Positions 7,618 through 17,513 of a DNA stretch of 64,000 bases are shown piece after piece. Under the pieces are notes generated by a model. It was not told the DNA's origin, searched no databases, and saw nothing but the letters and a program-made list of their open reading frames with translations. Every line of letters begins with the position of its first letter. The stretch's first letter is position 1. The stretch lies in NCBI GenBank assembly GCA_003635195.1, contig PYIY01000029.1, positions 60,075 through 124,074 of the forward strand. Direction: 5' to 3'. Source of the DNA: Candidatus Poribacteria bacterium (GTDB lineage Bacteria > Poribacteria > WGA-4E > WGA-3G). Made by a program: the position numbers and the translations under genes.

Positions 7618-8832
7618 ATGCGAAACACGACCCATAAACTTTTTCACGATAAACAGTTGCGCCACTTGCACGACGACTTGAATATCATAGGCGTTGTGAG
7701 AAATCACTTCATTGCGCTTTCTATGCGGTATTACCGCAGATATGGCAAGGAGCTTTCGCATGCCAAAATGTCGAAACACCTGACGAAACTCAAGAAACTT
7801 GAGAAATACGCATTTTGGAATATCCCGTACTCGTGGGCGTTGCAAAACATGCTCAAACGTTTGGCACAATCCTTTAGAGAAATACGAACCCTTGGACGTG
7901 GACACCCACAATTCAAGTCGTGTAAGAAACACAAAGGAATGACGTTTGACGGTGTCCAAGCCCCACTTGAAAAAGTTTTGGACAAACAAAAACACAAAAG
8001 AAATCATCCGACATATCGTATCCGCTTGAATGGGCGTTGGTATCGTTTTGCGTTGCATCGTGAGATACAGGGCGAAATCACGGGCGTTCAAGTTACCAGA
8101 GACGCACTTGGAGATGTGTATATCACCCTTACTGAAGATTACTCGGAAATCAAATATGAACCCAAGACAGGTAAAGCTGAAGGGTTCGACTTTGGAATCA
8201 CAGCAGATTTCCTGATAGGCAGTAACGGTAAAACATACCCGTCTCCGATGTTTTACAAACGCAATGCCAAGCAGTTGGTAGCAGCACAAAAGGTGTATTC
8301 TCGGAAGGTCAAAGGGTCTAACAATCAGGAACGCGAACGCAAGAATGTTGCCCGTATCCACAAAAAGACGGCAAATCAACGAACCGACCACCATTGGAAA
8401 CTGGCGATAGACCTCTGCCGAGACTTTGATATTCTGTTCTTTGAGGACCTGAACCTTGAAGGTATGAAACGGTTGTGGGGTAAACAGGTCTCTGACCTTG
8501 CCTTCGGTGAGTTCCTGCGAAAACTCAAACACCAGTCTCAGAAGCGTATCCGTTCTGTGCTGAAGATTGGGCGGTGGACTCCCACGACAAAGTGCTGTTG
8601 TGTTTGTGGGCATAAAAATGAAAATCTGACGTTAGCAGATAGAGCATGGACGTGTCGTGAATGTAACACACACCTTGACCGCGACCAGAATGCTGCTATG
8701 AATATTCTTAAGGAAGGGATAGCTTCCTTTGGGTTAGGAGAAGTAAATCCTATTGTTCTGTTCAACAAAATCGTAGGTATCTCTGTCGCATCGTCCTATC
8801 CGTTGCTGAATTCCACAAACGCTTCTGCTTAA
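7618..8832 (+). CDS. tnpB: TnpB RNA-guided nuclease (IS200/IS605 OrfB)
   Basis: This 404-aa protein belongs to TnpB, the RNA-guided DNA endonuclease family ancestral to Cas12. RuvC residues are visible: D191 in GFDFGI, E276 in FFEDLNLEGM and the D in LDRDQNAAMN (about 354-356). The zinc ribbon (CCCVCGHK...CRECN) lies between the second and third motifs. The N-terminal wedge/REC region (SYxALQxxLKRLAQSFREI-like) is intact, so the protein looks active. Family members use an omega RNA from the element's right end and keep the element at its site by cutting unoccupied copies. No tnpA partner is present. The start is the ATG following the pseudoknotted leader. Confidence 0.93.
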   Translation: MRNTTHKLFHDKQLRHLHDDLNIIGVVRNHFIALSMRYYRRYGKELSHAKMSKHLTKLKKLEKYAFWNIPYSWALQNMLKRLAQSFREIRTLGRGHPQFKSCKKHKGMTFDGVQAPLEKVLDKQKHKRNHPTYRIRLNGRWYRFALHREIQGEITGVQVTRDALGDVYITLTEDYSEIKYEPKTGKAEGFDFGITADFLIGSNGKTYPSPMFYKRNAKQLVAAQKVYSRKVKGSNNQERERKNVARIHKKTANQRTDHHWKLAIDLCRDFDILFFEDLNLEGMKRLWGKQVSDLAFGEFLRKLKHQSQKRIRSVLKIGRWTPTTKCCCVCGHKNENLTLADRAWTCRECNTHLDRDQNAAMNILKEGIASFGLGEVNPIVLFNKIVGISVASSYPLLNSTNASA

Positions 8833-8873
8833 CGTATTGCAGAAGCCTCCTGCTTTAGCAGGAGGTCTATCAC
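8740..8873 (+). ncRNA. Possible omega RNA at the right end of the TnpB element
   Basis: In this family the guide RNA scaffold overlaps the 3' end of tnpB and runs to the right end. Here that region ends with the hairpin 8846-8865 and TCTATCAC. Placement is by family analogy; the 5' boundary is a guess. The guide would be read from sequence after about 8873. Confidence 0.35.
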
Positions 8874-9056
8874 TGTCAAATCCACGTTCTGTACACCAAA
8901 TGTTACACTGGTGTAACGTTTTTAGGAGATCGCCACTCCTGAAAATCCTATAATCCCGTAAATCCTGATTCAGACGAATTAACAATCAGCCATCGGAATC
9001 ACCAATCAGACTGATTGCTGAAACTGAATGCCCTTAACTTGTGGGGTTGTATTAAC

Positions 9057-9086
9057 TTGACACTCTCTAAGGTCATCTGCTGTAAT
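9057..9086 (+). promoter_or_regulatory. Candidate promoter of the type III-A operon
   Basis: TTGACA (9057-9062) is followed after 18 nt by TGTAAT (9081-9086) with an extended -10 TGC. It lies about 40 nt before the csm1 start. The 8874-9056 stretch holds no gene I can support. No degenerate repeat is seen here, unlike at the cas6 promoter. Confidence 0.55.
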
Positions 9087-9124
9087 TGATGTCAGTAAAG
9101 CCAACATACAAAGGATAGCACCCA

Positions 9125-11437
9125 TTGAAAGCACAAGAACATTTACATCTCGCCGCACTCCTCCACGACATCGGAAAATTTCGGCAACGTGCCACCGACC
9201 GCTACAAAACCCATCAAGAGCATAGTTACGAATTCGTCACCGAAGATTTCGCCGATTTCTTCGCACCCTGCGGCAACACCTTCAAAAACGCCATCCGACA
9301 TCATCATCGCAACCCGACACGACTCCAGCATCTCATAGAAAAACAGGTGATTTTAGCCGACCGACTCTCCGCTACCGAACGCGAAGATGAAGAAAGAGAA
9401 TCTGAGGATTTTGTTGAATCCGCGCTTGTTTCGCCACTCTCACGCCTCAAAGGTGCTACGAAAGACCAACGCTATCCACTGATAGCACTCAATCTCGACA
9501 GAGACACGGTTATTCCAAGGGAAACCCCAGACATCAATCGGGACACATACGAGAAATTATGGAAAGATTTCAAAAAGACGTTCGGTAAAGCAATGGAAGG
9601 CAAACACTACACGTCAGCGTTTTATCAGACAATCGTAGCCCTGCTTCACAAATACACCGCCCAGATACCTTCCGCGACGCCGTGGGAAAAACGCAAAGAG
9701 AGAACGGTGCCGGATATTTCACTCTACGCCCACCTCCGCACAACCGCTGCCATTGCCGCCTGTATCGGACGCGAACTCTCTGAAACCGAAATTGACACCC
9801 TACTGACTGACGCAAAAGATTCACATAAAAAGATATGCGCCCTCATCAAAGGCGACATCTCCGGTATTCAGAACTTCCTTTATCACGTCCTCTCTGACGG
9901 TGCCGCTAACCAACTGCGAGGCAGGTCTTTTTACCTCCAGTTACTGACAGAATCAATCGCACACTATGTTTTAAAACAGTTTGATCTGCCGATTACCAAT
10001 CTGCTGCTCGCAAGTGGCGGGCACTTCTATATTCTCGCACCCGATACCGACGCCAAAGCGAAATTGGACACGATTCGCCAAAATATCTCCAAAAAGTTAT
10101 GGGAACTTCATCGGGGCGACCTCTCTTGCATTTTAGCCGGTATCTCAATAAACACACGCGATTTTGGACCCAAAAATTTCTCCGACAAGTGGAAAGATGT
10201 CTCAGAAAACGTTCAGGAACGGAAACGAAGCAAATGGGTAGAGTTGGGCGCACAGGATATGTTCGGAAACCTCTTTGAACCGCACGAAGAACCCCATCAA
10301 GAGAGAGAAAATCACTGGAAATTTGAGGAACTTGGCAAAAAAATACGCCGCCCCAAATACCTCGTCACCTTCAAAGTGTCAGAATCACCAATTCCAGAAA
10401 AACCTGAATGGTCCGCCGCGCTCAAGGCGTTCGGAATGGATATCCGCCTCTGCGAAAAAATGGATGACAGAGTAGAAAAACCTGAGCATGCCGAAAATGC
10501 AGTCGTCTATCGACTCGGCAATACCGATTTCCTTACGGATCAAGAACTTGAACACTTTCAATGGGAGAGTTGCTCTGTTAGTTACGATTTTCAAATATTC
10601 CGACCCGTGATTGCACACAGACACGATACCGATGACGAAGAAAAAATCGCTGATTACGATTACCTCGCCAACGCCTCAGAAGGCGTGCAATGGCTCGGCG
10701 CATTGCGGATGGACGTAGACGATCTTGGAAAAGTCTTCAGTAAAGAGAAATTAGGGAATGCAACCATCTCACGTCTCACAACCTTGAGCGAAGCGTTCCG
10801 TCTCTTTTTTGAAGGGTACGTCCCGCAGCTCTGTCGCGATTACAACACCCAACGAGAGGAACAGATTCTCGAACTCATCTATGCTGGCGGCGATGATCTG
10901 TTCCTCGTCGGAGGTTGGAGCGCGTTGCCAGAGATTGCCCAAAAGATTCGCTCAGCATTTCGACACTTTATCACTGGCGACCACGTCACACTTTCCGGCG
11001 GCATCGCCATTGAGCACAAAAAATTCCCGCTGTATCAATTCGCAGCTCGGAGTGGCAGTGCGGAGGGTGCCGCCAAAGGTCTTGACAAAAAGAACGCCAT
11101 CACATTTTTACAAAAACCGATGAAGTGGGAAAAGTTCGCAGAAGCCTGCGAATGGCATCAAAGGTTCTTAGACGTATTAACAGGTCAAGACCAACTGCCG
11201 CGTGATATTCTCACGCGATTGAGCCAGATCTATTCAGAGAGAGAATTAGAGGGACACCAATGGGCATGGCGATCCCTCTACTACTTCCATCGTTTACAGG
11301 AGAGATACAAATATGACAATCAGAAAGCTTTTCTATATAAATTAAAACACGAACTTAACCACCAAGAGTCCTCTCAATTTAGGGAGGAATTGATCCATGT
11401 AATTACCAGATGGACCGCTTTACGCATTAGAGATTCG

Positions 11438-11440
<3 letters not shown>
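9125..11440 (+). CDS. csm1: Csm1/Cas10, type III-A signature subunit (HD and cyclase)
   Basis: This 771-aa Cas10 protein combines target-activated ssDNA nuclease and cyclic oligoadenylate synthase roles. The HD domain begins at once (HDIGKF, residues 14-19, then HHH near 59), and the second palm carries the cyclase motif AGGDD at about residue 588. Both active sites therefore look intact. The LIKGDISGIQNFLY and LASGGHFYIL segments favour the Csm1 branch. The start is TTG at 9125, with AAGGA at 9110-9114. It leads the operon csm1-csm2-csm3-csm4-csm5, and its cyclic oligoadenylates would act on the CARF protein encoded downstream. Confidence 0.95.
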
Positions 11441-12049
<609 letters not shown>

Positions 12050-12059
12050 GGAGGAAGGC

Positions 12060-12887
12060 ATGCCAAGTATACAACTACAAGGTAAAATTTTTCTAAAAGG
12101 CACGATCAATGCAATAACAGGTTTACACATTGGTGGAAACGCCGGTGAATTAGACATCGGCGGTATTGACAACCCCGTCATACGGAATGCCTTCAACCGT
12201 CAACCCTACATTCCCGGTTCTTCCTTGCGAGGTAAAATGCGAGGTTTGCTTGACCGACACTTCAATAAACCGCTTGAAAAACGGGTTGGAAGAGATGTTC
12301 GGGTCCATGAATGCCAAATACCGGCAGACTACGATGAGTGTCCAGTTTGCCAAGTCTTCGGTGTTGCTCCCGCGGGCAATTTGCGTGGAATAACTATGCC
12401 GACACGCGTTATCGTCCGAGATACCTTCTTAATGCCAGAATCATTAGCGGCATTGGACAGAGCGGATACCGATACCGACTTTACCGAAATTAAAACAGAA
12501 GTTGCTATTGACCGAATTACCTCTGCTGCAACACCCCGGCAACAGGAACGCGTTCCTGCTGGTGCAACTTTCGGACCTTTCCAGATAGTCCATAGCCTCT
12601 ATACACAGAATGAAAACGATAAAAGGCATCAGTTGCAGGACGAACTTCAGTTTTTTGATACTGTTCTCACCGGTATAGAACTCTTGGAAGATGACTATCT
12701 CGGTGGATCGGGTTCTCGGGGTTCTGGACAGGTAGCATTTGAAAACTTAGAGATGACATTTAAATCCCGCGGATGTTACGAGAATCCAGCTATACCTCCA
12801 ATAACCATTGCTGAGAATGTAGATATTAAGACCTTACGCCAATCTAATTACACGGCGAAAATTCTGGAGGCTGTGTCTACTGAATAG
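12060..12887 (+). CDS. csm3: Csm3 backbone subunit with target-RNA cleavage
   Basis: This 275-aa Cas7-like RAMP forms the backbone of the type III-A complex and cuts target RNA every six nucleotides. The loop IGGNAGELDIGGIDNPV (about residues 24-40) contains the Asp expected to be catalytic. PYIPGSSLRGKMRGLLD and CPVCQVFG are further Csm3 landmarks. ATG 12060 follows AAGGAGGA and is 10 nt after the csm2 stop; a longer in-frame start at 11967 lies within csm2 and is rejected. Confidence 0.94.
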   Translation: MPSIQLQGKIFLKGTINAITGLHIGGNAGELDIGGIDNPVIRNAFNRQPYIPGSSLRGKMRGLLDRHFNKPLEKRVGRDVRVHECQIPADYDECPVCQVFGVAPAGNLRGITMPTRVIVRDTFLMPESLAALDRADTDTDFTEIKTEVAIDRITSAATPRQQERVPAGATFGPFQIVHSLYTQNENDKRHQLQDELQFFDTVLTGIELLEDDYLGGSGSRGSGQVAFENLEMTFKSRGCYENPAIPPITIAENVDIKTLRQSNYTAKILEAVSTE

Positions 12888-12895
12888 GAGCGTGT

Positions 12896-13915
12896 ATGGC
12901 AACTTATACGGTCTATCGTTTAACCTTTAAAACCCAGTTGCATCTTGGACGCACCTCCGGTCCCGCACAAGAAGGAAGTCTCGGCTTAGAGAAAACCGAG
13001 ACCTATATCCCTGCGGATACCCTCTTCTCAGCGATTTGTCAGACGTGGACAAGGTTTTACAACCCTGAGAGTCTTGCAGCTTTTCTCAAGGGTTACATGC
13101 AAGACAGGACAGTTTTACCCTTCATGTTGACTTCGGCTTTTCCTTTTGCCAAGGAAGTTTATCTTTTTCCAAAGCCTTTAATATTGTCAACTCCCTCAAA
13201 AAAGAGCAAACGGGCAAAGTTTGTTTCCCAATCCATCTTTCAGGACATTGTTTCTGGAACCGCGCCAGAATTCCGTGAAGACCAATTGATTAACGGTGAG
13301 GAAGTCTGGATGAGTCCTGAAGATAAGGAAAAATTGGAAACATCAAGTGACAAAAATTTCACCCTCTGGGCAACGAGCACCCGACCGCGTGTAACCTTAG
13401 GCAGTCGAAGTTCGGGATCCGAAATATGGCATGTTCAGACCGTCCAATTCAACAGGGATTGTGGACTCTGGTTCGCTGCCCAATTCGATTCCGACGAAAC
13501 GAAGCAGAGGATTGAAACGTTGCTTCGAGTTCTCGGGGACACCGGCATCGGGGGTGAACGTAACGCTGGGTACGGTGCGTTTGATTTTGACACTGCCTCT
13601 GTTAAGATACCTGATACCCAAGGCTGTAACCAATTTATGACACTTTCACCGATATGTCCTAAGTCTGTTGACCAACTGGAGCACCTGCTCAAAGGCAATG
13701 TCGCCTATACCCTAACCCCGTCAAGCGGATGGGTGAGTACACCCGGCACTGTTACCCGCAGAAAACAGATCAACATGTTCGCAGAAGGCTCCGTCCTACA
13801 CACAAACGACACACAAATCGGTCGATTGGTCGATTTAAGATCCGATAACTGGTTGCATCCAGTCTATCGTTACGGTTACGCATGGCAGGTCGGTATCAAA
13901 GGAAGGGCTGAATGA
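12896..13915 (+). CDS. csm4: Csm4 (Cas5-like) subunit
   Basis: This 339-aa RAMP binds the 5' tag of the crRNA and contacts Csm1. The N-terminus (YTVYRLTFKTQLHLGR...YIPADTLFSAICQTW) is the family pattern, and a glycine-rich GIGGERNAGYGAF segment occurs near residue 218. Spacing to csm3 is 8 nt and the TGA overlaps the csm5 ATG by four bases, so translation is coupled. Confidence 0.92.
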   Translation: MATYTVYRLTFKTQLHLGRTSGPAQEGSLGLEKTETYIPADTLFSAICQTWTRFYNPESLAAFLKGYMQDRTVLPFMLTSAFPFAKEVYLFPKPLILSTPSKKSKRAKFVSQSIFQDIVSGTAPEFREDQLINGEEVWMSPEDKEKLETSSDKNFTLWATSTRPRVTLGSRSSGSEIWHVQTVQFNRDCGLWFAAQFDSDETKQRIETLLRVLGDTGIGGERNAGYGAFDFDTASVKIPDTQGCNQFMTLSPICPKSVDQLEHLLKGNVAYTLTPSSGWVSTPGTVTRRKQINMFAEGSVLHTNDTQIGRLVDLRSDNWLHPVYRYGYAWQVGIKGRAE

Positions 13916-15075
13916 AACAGAAATATCAACTCCAGACCCTTACCCCTGTTCATATCGGCTCAGGTGAAACATTGAGTCACATAGACGGTTGCTATGCTAA
14001 CGGGAGGTGGTATCGTATAGATTTAGACAAGGTCTTGGCGCACCCGAGTACGGATCTGAACGCCTTAACCTCCGAGATGGCACGGCGCGACTTCCGATGG
14101 GAACGCTACCTACGGCAGCATGGCAGCAATCTATCAGAATTTTCTGCATATAGCCTTCTCTGTCCGCAAAACCCCGAAGAGGTTGAAATTCGAGAAGCGA
14201 TTAAAACAGTTCAGAACCACCCCTATATTCCCGGTAGCACCCTCAAAGGTGCAATCCGCACCGCGTTGTTAGGAGAGATTCTCAATGAAAACAGTAATAT
14301 TTATAGCGAAAGCCTCAGTCAATTAGAAAACCTGATTGACCAAGGACCGCGAGGCAATCCGAGAAGAGAACAACCCGCGCGCCGGATAGAGGGGCTCGCT
14401 TTCGGCAGAGATCCAAATCGGGACATCTTTCGTGCCTTACAGGTCAGCGATACGATGCCACTCGATAGTAGTTCTCTTGAAATTGGAATGGCATGGACAG
14501 TTACCCTCGATCAAAACGACCAACTCACCCAGAAAATAGACAGAGGGCAGGCGTACAAAAATTTCGTCCAGCAAATCCAAGCCAGGCAATGTCTAACGTT
14601 TACTCTCAAGATTGATGAATTGCTGTTCCGTGAACGCGAGAAAACGCGCCTCGGTTTTAGTGAATTACAAGAGAAAACGCTTTATGATATTGCGGAGGTG
14701 TGTCGTTCAGCAACGGATGAACTTATACAAAGTGAACAAGACTTCTTTGACTACTATCATCTATCGGAAATTGCCAATGTCTATGATAAACTGATCGGTT
14801 TAAATAACGCGCTTCCAGAAGGCGCGTTCCTTTTGCAAATTGGATGGGGAACGGGTTACCACAGCAACACTGTCACTTCTCTATTTACAAACGATGAAAA
14901 ATCGCCTGAAAACCTACAGATGGATCTACGAGAACGTTTCAAATTAGGCGAAAGCCGTTCCCGACGTGGAAATTACGACGAACGCGAATTTCCCAAGACC
15001 CGACGCATTTTATATCGTGGACAAAACCCAATTGCCCCACTCGGTTGGGTCAAAATCTCACGACTTGAAGATTAA
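13912..15075 (+). CDS. csm5: Csm5 subunit
   Basis: This 387-aa RAMP caps the 3' end of the Csm filament and has been linked to crRNA 3' maturation. The N-terminus LQTLTPVHIGSGETLS and the HPYIPGSTLKGAIRTALL motif (about residues 103-119) are characteristic. Its ATG overlaps the csm4 stop (ATGA). It closes the effector part of the operon; the genes after it handle signalling. Confidence 0.92.
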   Translation: MKQKYQLQTLTPVHIGSGETLSHIDGCYANGRWYRIDLDKVLAHPSTDLNALTSEMARRDFRWERYLRQHGSNLSEFSAYSLLCPQNPEEVEIREAIKTVQNHPYIPGSTLKGAIRTALLGEILNENSNIYSESLSQLENLIDQGPRGNPRREQPARRIEGLAFGRDPNRDIFRALQVSDTMPLDSSSLEIGMAWTVTLDQNDQLTQKIDRGQAYKNFVQQIQARQCLTFTLKIDELLFREREKTRLGFSELQEKTLYDIAEVCRSATDELIQSEQDFFDYYHLSEIANVYDKLIGLNNALPEGAFLLQIGWGTGYHSNTVTSLFTNDEKSPENLQMDLRERFKLGESRSRRGNYDEREFPKTRRILYRGQNPIAPLGWVKISRLED

Positions 15076-15119
15076 GAGGTTTGTAGTCGTGTAACTCATC
15101 ACACGTCTTGAACACCAAT

Positions 15120-15497
15120 ATGATTCTTTTACTTAATTCCGCTGTCATGCCCACAGAGGGTGTTTACACTTTAAAACGGATTTCTGAAGCCACATTCCGA
15201 ACAGTCCTACAGGGAGCCGCTGCAGCAAAAAACTTCCAAAGTTATATCGGTTACCCCGAAACCGCACATCTGATTGAAGAATTCACAGGCATTGAAGTTG
15301 AGGTGTCACGAGAGCAGGCAACATTGGCCCCTGGGGACATCATATTAATTGTAAAGTTGCGGCACCGGGTGGCTAATCCTACCGATAAGGATATCCCCCA
15401 ACTCTCAATTGGTGATTTTGAATTTTTTTGGTGCGACTGGAAACCTTTAGAGGATGGAGGCGCAACCCATGAAAACGTTTGTGACATTTTTAGGTAG
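15120..15497 (+). CDS. DUF1874 (AcrIII-1/Crn2-like) protein lacking the ring-nuclease His
   Basis: This protein of about 125 aa starts MILLLNSAVMP and contains QSYIGYPETAHLIEEFTG, the DUF1874 fold used by viral AcrIII-1 and host Crn2 ring nucleases, which destroy cyclic tetra-adenylate. In those enzymes the motif is IGHxxT, with the His catalytic. Here the position is Tyr (IGYPET), with another His four residues on. It may bind cyclic oligoadenylate without cutting it, acting as a sponge or sensor, or use another residue. ATG 15120 is favoured over an in-frame TTG at 15108. The 3' end overlaps the CARF gene by 29 nt, tying its dose to the effector it should restrain. Confidence 0.82.
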   Translation: MILLLNSAVMPTEGVYTLKRISEATFRTVLQGAAAAKNFQSYIGYPETAHLIEEFTGIEVEVSREQATLAPGDIILIVKLRHRVANPTDKDIPQLSIGDFEFFWCDWKPLEDGGATHENVCDIFR

Positions 15498-16653
15498 AGG
15501 TCAGGAAAATCCAGAAACCGGCTATCGGAAAGCCACATACAAGTTTCCAGATGGTTCCCGCGAAACAACTGCCTTCTTTGGACTCGCATTAGCAAAGTAC
15601 ATCGATCCAAATCGCCTCGTTATCTTGGGTACCAACAGCAGTCAATGGGGAGTTTTATTAGAGAATCTCGCAGCAGAAGGTGAAGAGGAAGAAGCGCGAC
15701 TTGAAATCCTCGATGCCGAAACCAGAGGCGGCGTTGAACAGAAACATCTCAATAGCGTCGTGCAGCTCATGCGACGCGCCGTCGATTGTGAAGTCGTCCC
15801 ACGATTGATCCCCTTTGGAATAAATGAGAGCGAACAGTACAAAATATTAGATGTTATTGCCCAGAGTGTTCCTGAAGGAACAGTCAATTTCGATTTAACA
15901 CACGGGTTCCGTCATTTCGGCATGATCGGTTTCCTGTCAACCTTCATGTTAGCAAGGGTTCGCCACAGATTTGAGGTAGAAAACCTATGGTACGGCGCGC
16001 TTGAAATGACACAAGGCGGAATTACACCTGTGCTTAAGTTAGATGGACTTGACAGAGTACGACAATGGTTGGAGGCACTGAATCGCTTTGATGCTACTGG
16101 AAATTACAGAGTCTTCGGATCGCTTCTTACCAAAGATGGTGTGAAAGGTAACAAAGCGAAACATCTTGAAAATGCCGCTTTTTATGAAAGAACGCTCAAT
16201 CTCTCTGCCGCAGCAGATGAAATTCGCCAATTCAGACCTGTCCTTGCGTCTGACCTTCCGGGAGCATCAGGCTTGTTTAAGGAAAGATTGGCTAACCGTC
16301 TGAGGTGGATTGAGTTGGATACACTCTCAAAACAGCAGGCGGAGTTAGCCCACCAATACCTAAAGCGCCGTGACTATCTTCGCGCAGCAATGTTCGGCTG
16401 GGAGTCCCTCATCTCAATGTACTGTGAAGAGAAGTGTCTTGATCCTCAAAAGCGAGAGAATCGCGAGGGGCAAAACGTTCTAAGAGAAGTGGATCCATCA
16501 AAACGGAAAATTTGTGAAAACCTTAATCAGATCCGCAATGCCTTAGCACACGGTGGTTCGTCTAACACTGAGAGCATCGAAAAAATGTTCATGGATGAAC
16601 AAAAGTTGCATCGTGCACTGAGGAAAGCGTTTGATTGTCTATTGTCAAATTAG
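15469..16653 (+). CDS. csx1: CARF-HEPN ancillary RNase (TM1812/Csx1 group)
   Basis: This 394-aa protein should be switched on by cyclic oligoadenylate made by Csm1 and then cut RNA non-specifically. The N-terminal CARF domain begins KTFVTFLGRGQENPETGYRK, and NFDLTHGFRHFG (about residues 144-155) is a hallmark of the TM1812-type family. The C-terminal HEPN domain ends with QIRNALAHGG (about 350-359), giving the R-x4-H catalytic pair. ATG 15469 follows GGAGG; the ATG five codons earlier lies within that signal. It overlaps the DUF1874 gene. Confidence 0.9.
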   Translation: MKTFVTFLGRGQENPETGYRKATYKFPDGSRETTAFFGLALAKYIDPNRLVILGTNSSQWGVLLENLAAEGEEEEARLEILDAETRGGVEQKHLNSVVQLMRRAVDCEVVPRLIPFGINESEQYKILDVIAQSVPEGTVNFDLTHGFRHFGMIGFLSTFMLARVRHRFEVENLWYGALEMTQGGITPVLKLDGLDRVRQWLEALNRFDATGNYRVFGSLLTKDGVKGNKAKHLENAAFYERTLNLSAAADEIRQFRPVLASDLPGASGLFKERLANRLRWIELDTLSKQQAELAHQYLKRRDYLRAAMFGWESLISMYCEEKCLDPQKRENREGQNVLREVDPSKRKICENLNQIRNALAHGGSSNTESIEKMFMDEQKLHRALRKAFDCLLSN

Positions 16654-16756
16654 GCAGGCCATAGGTGGCGCGTAAACGAAACCCAATGCCCCAAAATCCG
16701 CGTCATCTGTGTAATCTGCAATAATCCATCATTCAGACAAAAAGGAGAAACCACAA

Positions 16757-17266
16757 ATGCAAAACCCAGGTCAATCCAACATCACCGGTACCGCTATTAA
16801 CTACCTATACATTTGCACACGCAAACTCTGGTTCTATCAAAATCACCTTGAGATGGAGCATACCTCCGAATACGTTGACCTCGGAAAACATCTCCACGAT
16901 GAAAGTTACTCGCGCGAAAAACGCAGAGAATGGAGCATCGACAACCTCGTCAAAATAGATTTCATTGACAAACACGGGGTTCTCCACGACATCAAATCCG
17001 GTCCCGCTATGGAAACCGCACACGTCATGCAGCTCTGTTATTATCTCTACTTGCTCAAACAGAAGGGAATCTCTAATCGGAAAGGTGTTATTAACTATCC
17101 GCGTCAACGCCGAACCACCGAGGTCGAACTCACACCCGAAAGGGAACGAGAAGTGGAGAATGCCGTTGAACAAGTAAACGAGATCGCCACATTGCTGACA
17201 CCCCCTCACGCCGATTATATGAAAATCTGTAAATCCTGCAGTTATCAAGAGCTCTGCTGGAGTTAA
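16757..17266 (+). CDS. cas4: Cas4 adaptation exonuclease
   Basis: This 169-aa RecB-like Fe-S nuclease helps choose and trim PAM-containing prespacers. Visible features are an N-terminal Cys (YLYICTRKLWFY), KIDFIDKHG with the metal-binding Asp, DIKSG in place of the more common E-x-K, QLCYYLYLL (the QxxxY helix) and the C-terminal CKSCSYQELC cysteines, giving the four-Cys cluster. The ATG is preceded by AAAGGAGA. It starts the adaptation module, 104 nt after the CARF gene. Confidence 0.92.
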   Translation: MQNPGQSNITGTAINYLYICTRKLWFYQNHLEMEHTSEYVDLGKHLHDESYSREKRREWSIDNLVKIDFIDKHGVLHDIKSGPAMETAHVMQLCYYLYLLKQKGISNRKGVINYPRQRRTTEVELTPEREREVENAVEQVNEIATLLTPPHADYMKICKSCSYQELCWS

Positions 17267-17285
17267 TAGAGAACGTGAGTTTGAT

Positions 17286-17402
17286 AAAAGTGGGATGTCG
17301 GGTTTCGCTACCCCCTTGACCTGACAGGGTGTCTTGGGAAGGGTATATTTGTCTAAATTACGGGTTTTTTGGTGTATTTACCGCTCTACCCGACCTACAG
17401 AT
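17286..17402. repeat. REP-like element between cas4 and cas1
   Basis: GATGTCGGGTTTCGCTACCC and CTCTACCCGACCTACAG bracket about 80 nt. The ends match the element at 11438-11472 in inverted orientation. No gene is seen between cas4 and cas1. Confidence 0.55.
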
Positions 17403-17513
17403 TTATTTTCAAGCTCACGTTAGAGAGGATTCATCCATAGGGGGTTTTTGATAGGGCGTTTCTGCGGGTTTCCCCAAAGCGATCTTGCCCGAAAAGGAGA
17501 AGGAATACCAATT

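Larger units (their letters stand above)
7375..8873 (+). mobile_element. IS200/IS605-group element with TnpB only
   Basis: A solo tnpB is bounded by subterminal hairpins of the kind used by IS200/IS605 elements. On the left, CGGTTCT...AGAACCG (7375-7418) encloses an inner hairpin at 7388-7407. On the right, CCTCC-TGCTTTAGCA-GGAGG lies at 8846-8865, followed by TCTATCAC. No tnpA is present, so movement would need a Y1 transposase in trans. Exact ends are estimates. The element lies between the type I and type III operons. Confidence 0.75.

Noticed and set aside
7528..8613. 361-aa open frame on the minus strand across tnpB
   Set aside because: It is antisense to a clear TnpB with intact motifs and shows no recognisable domain.
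8874..9056. Search for a second CreR-like repeat at the csm1 promoter
   Set aside because: No sequence resembling the array-1 repeat was found between the TnpB element and csm1.
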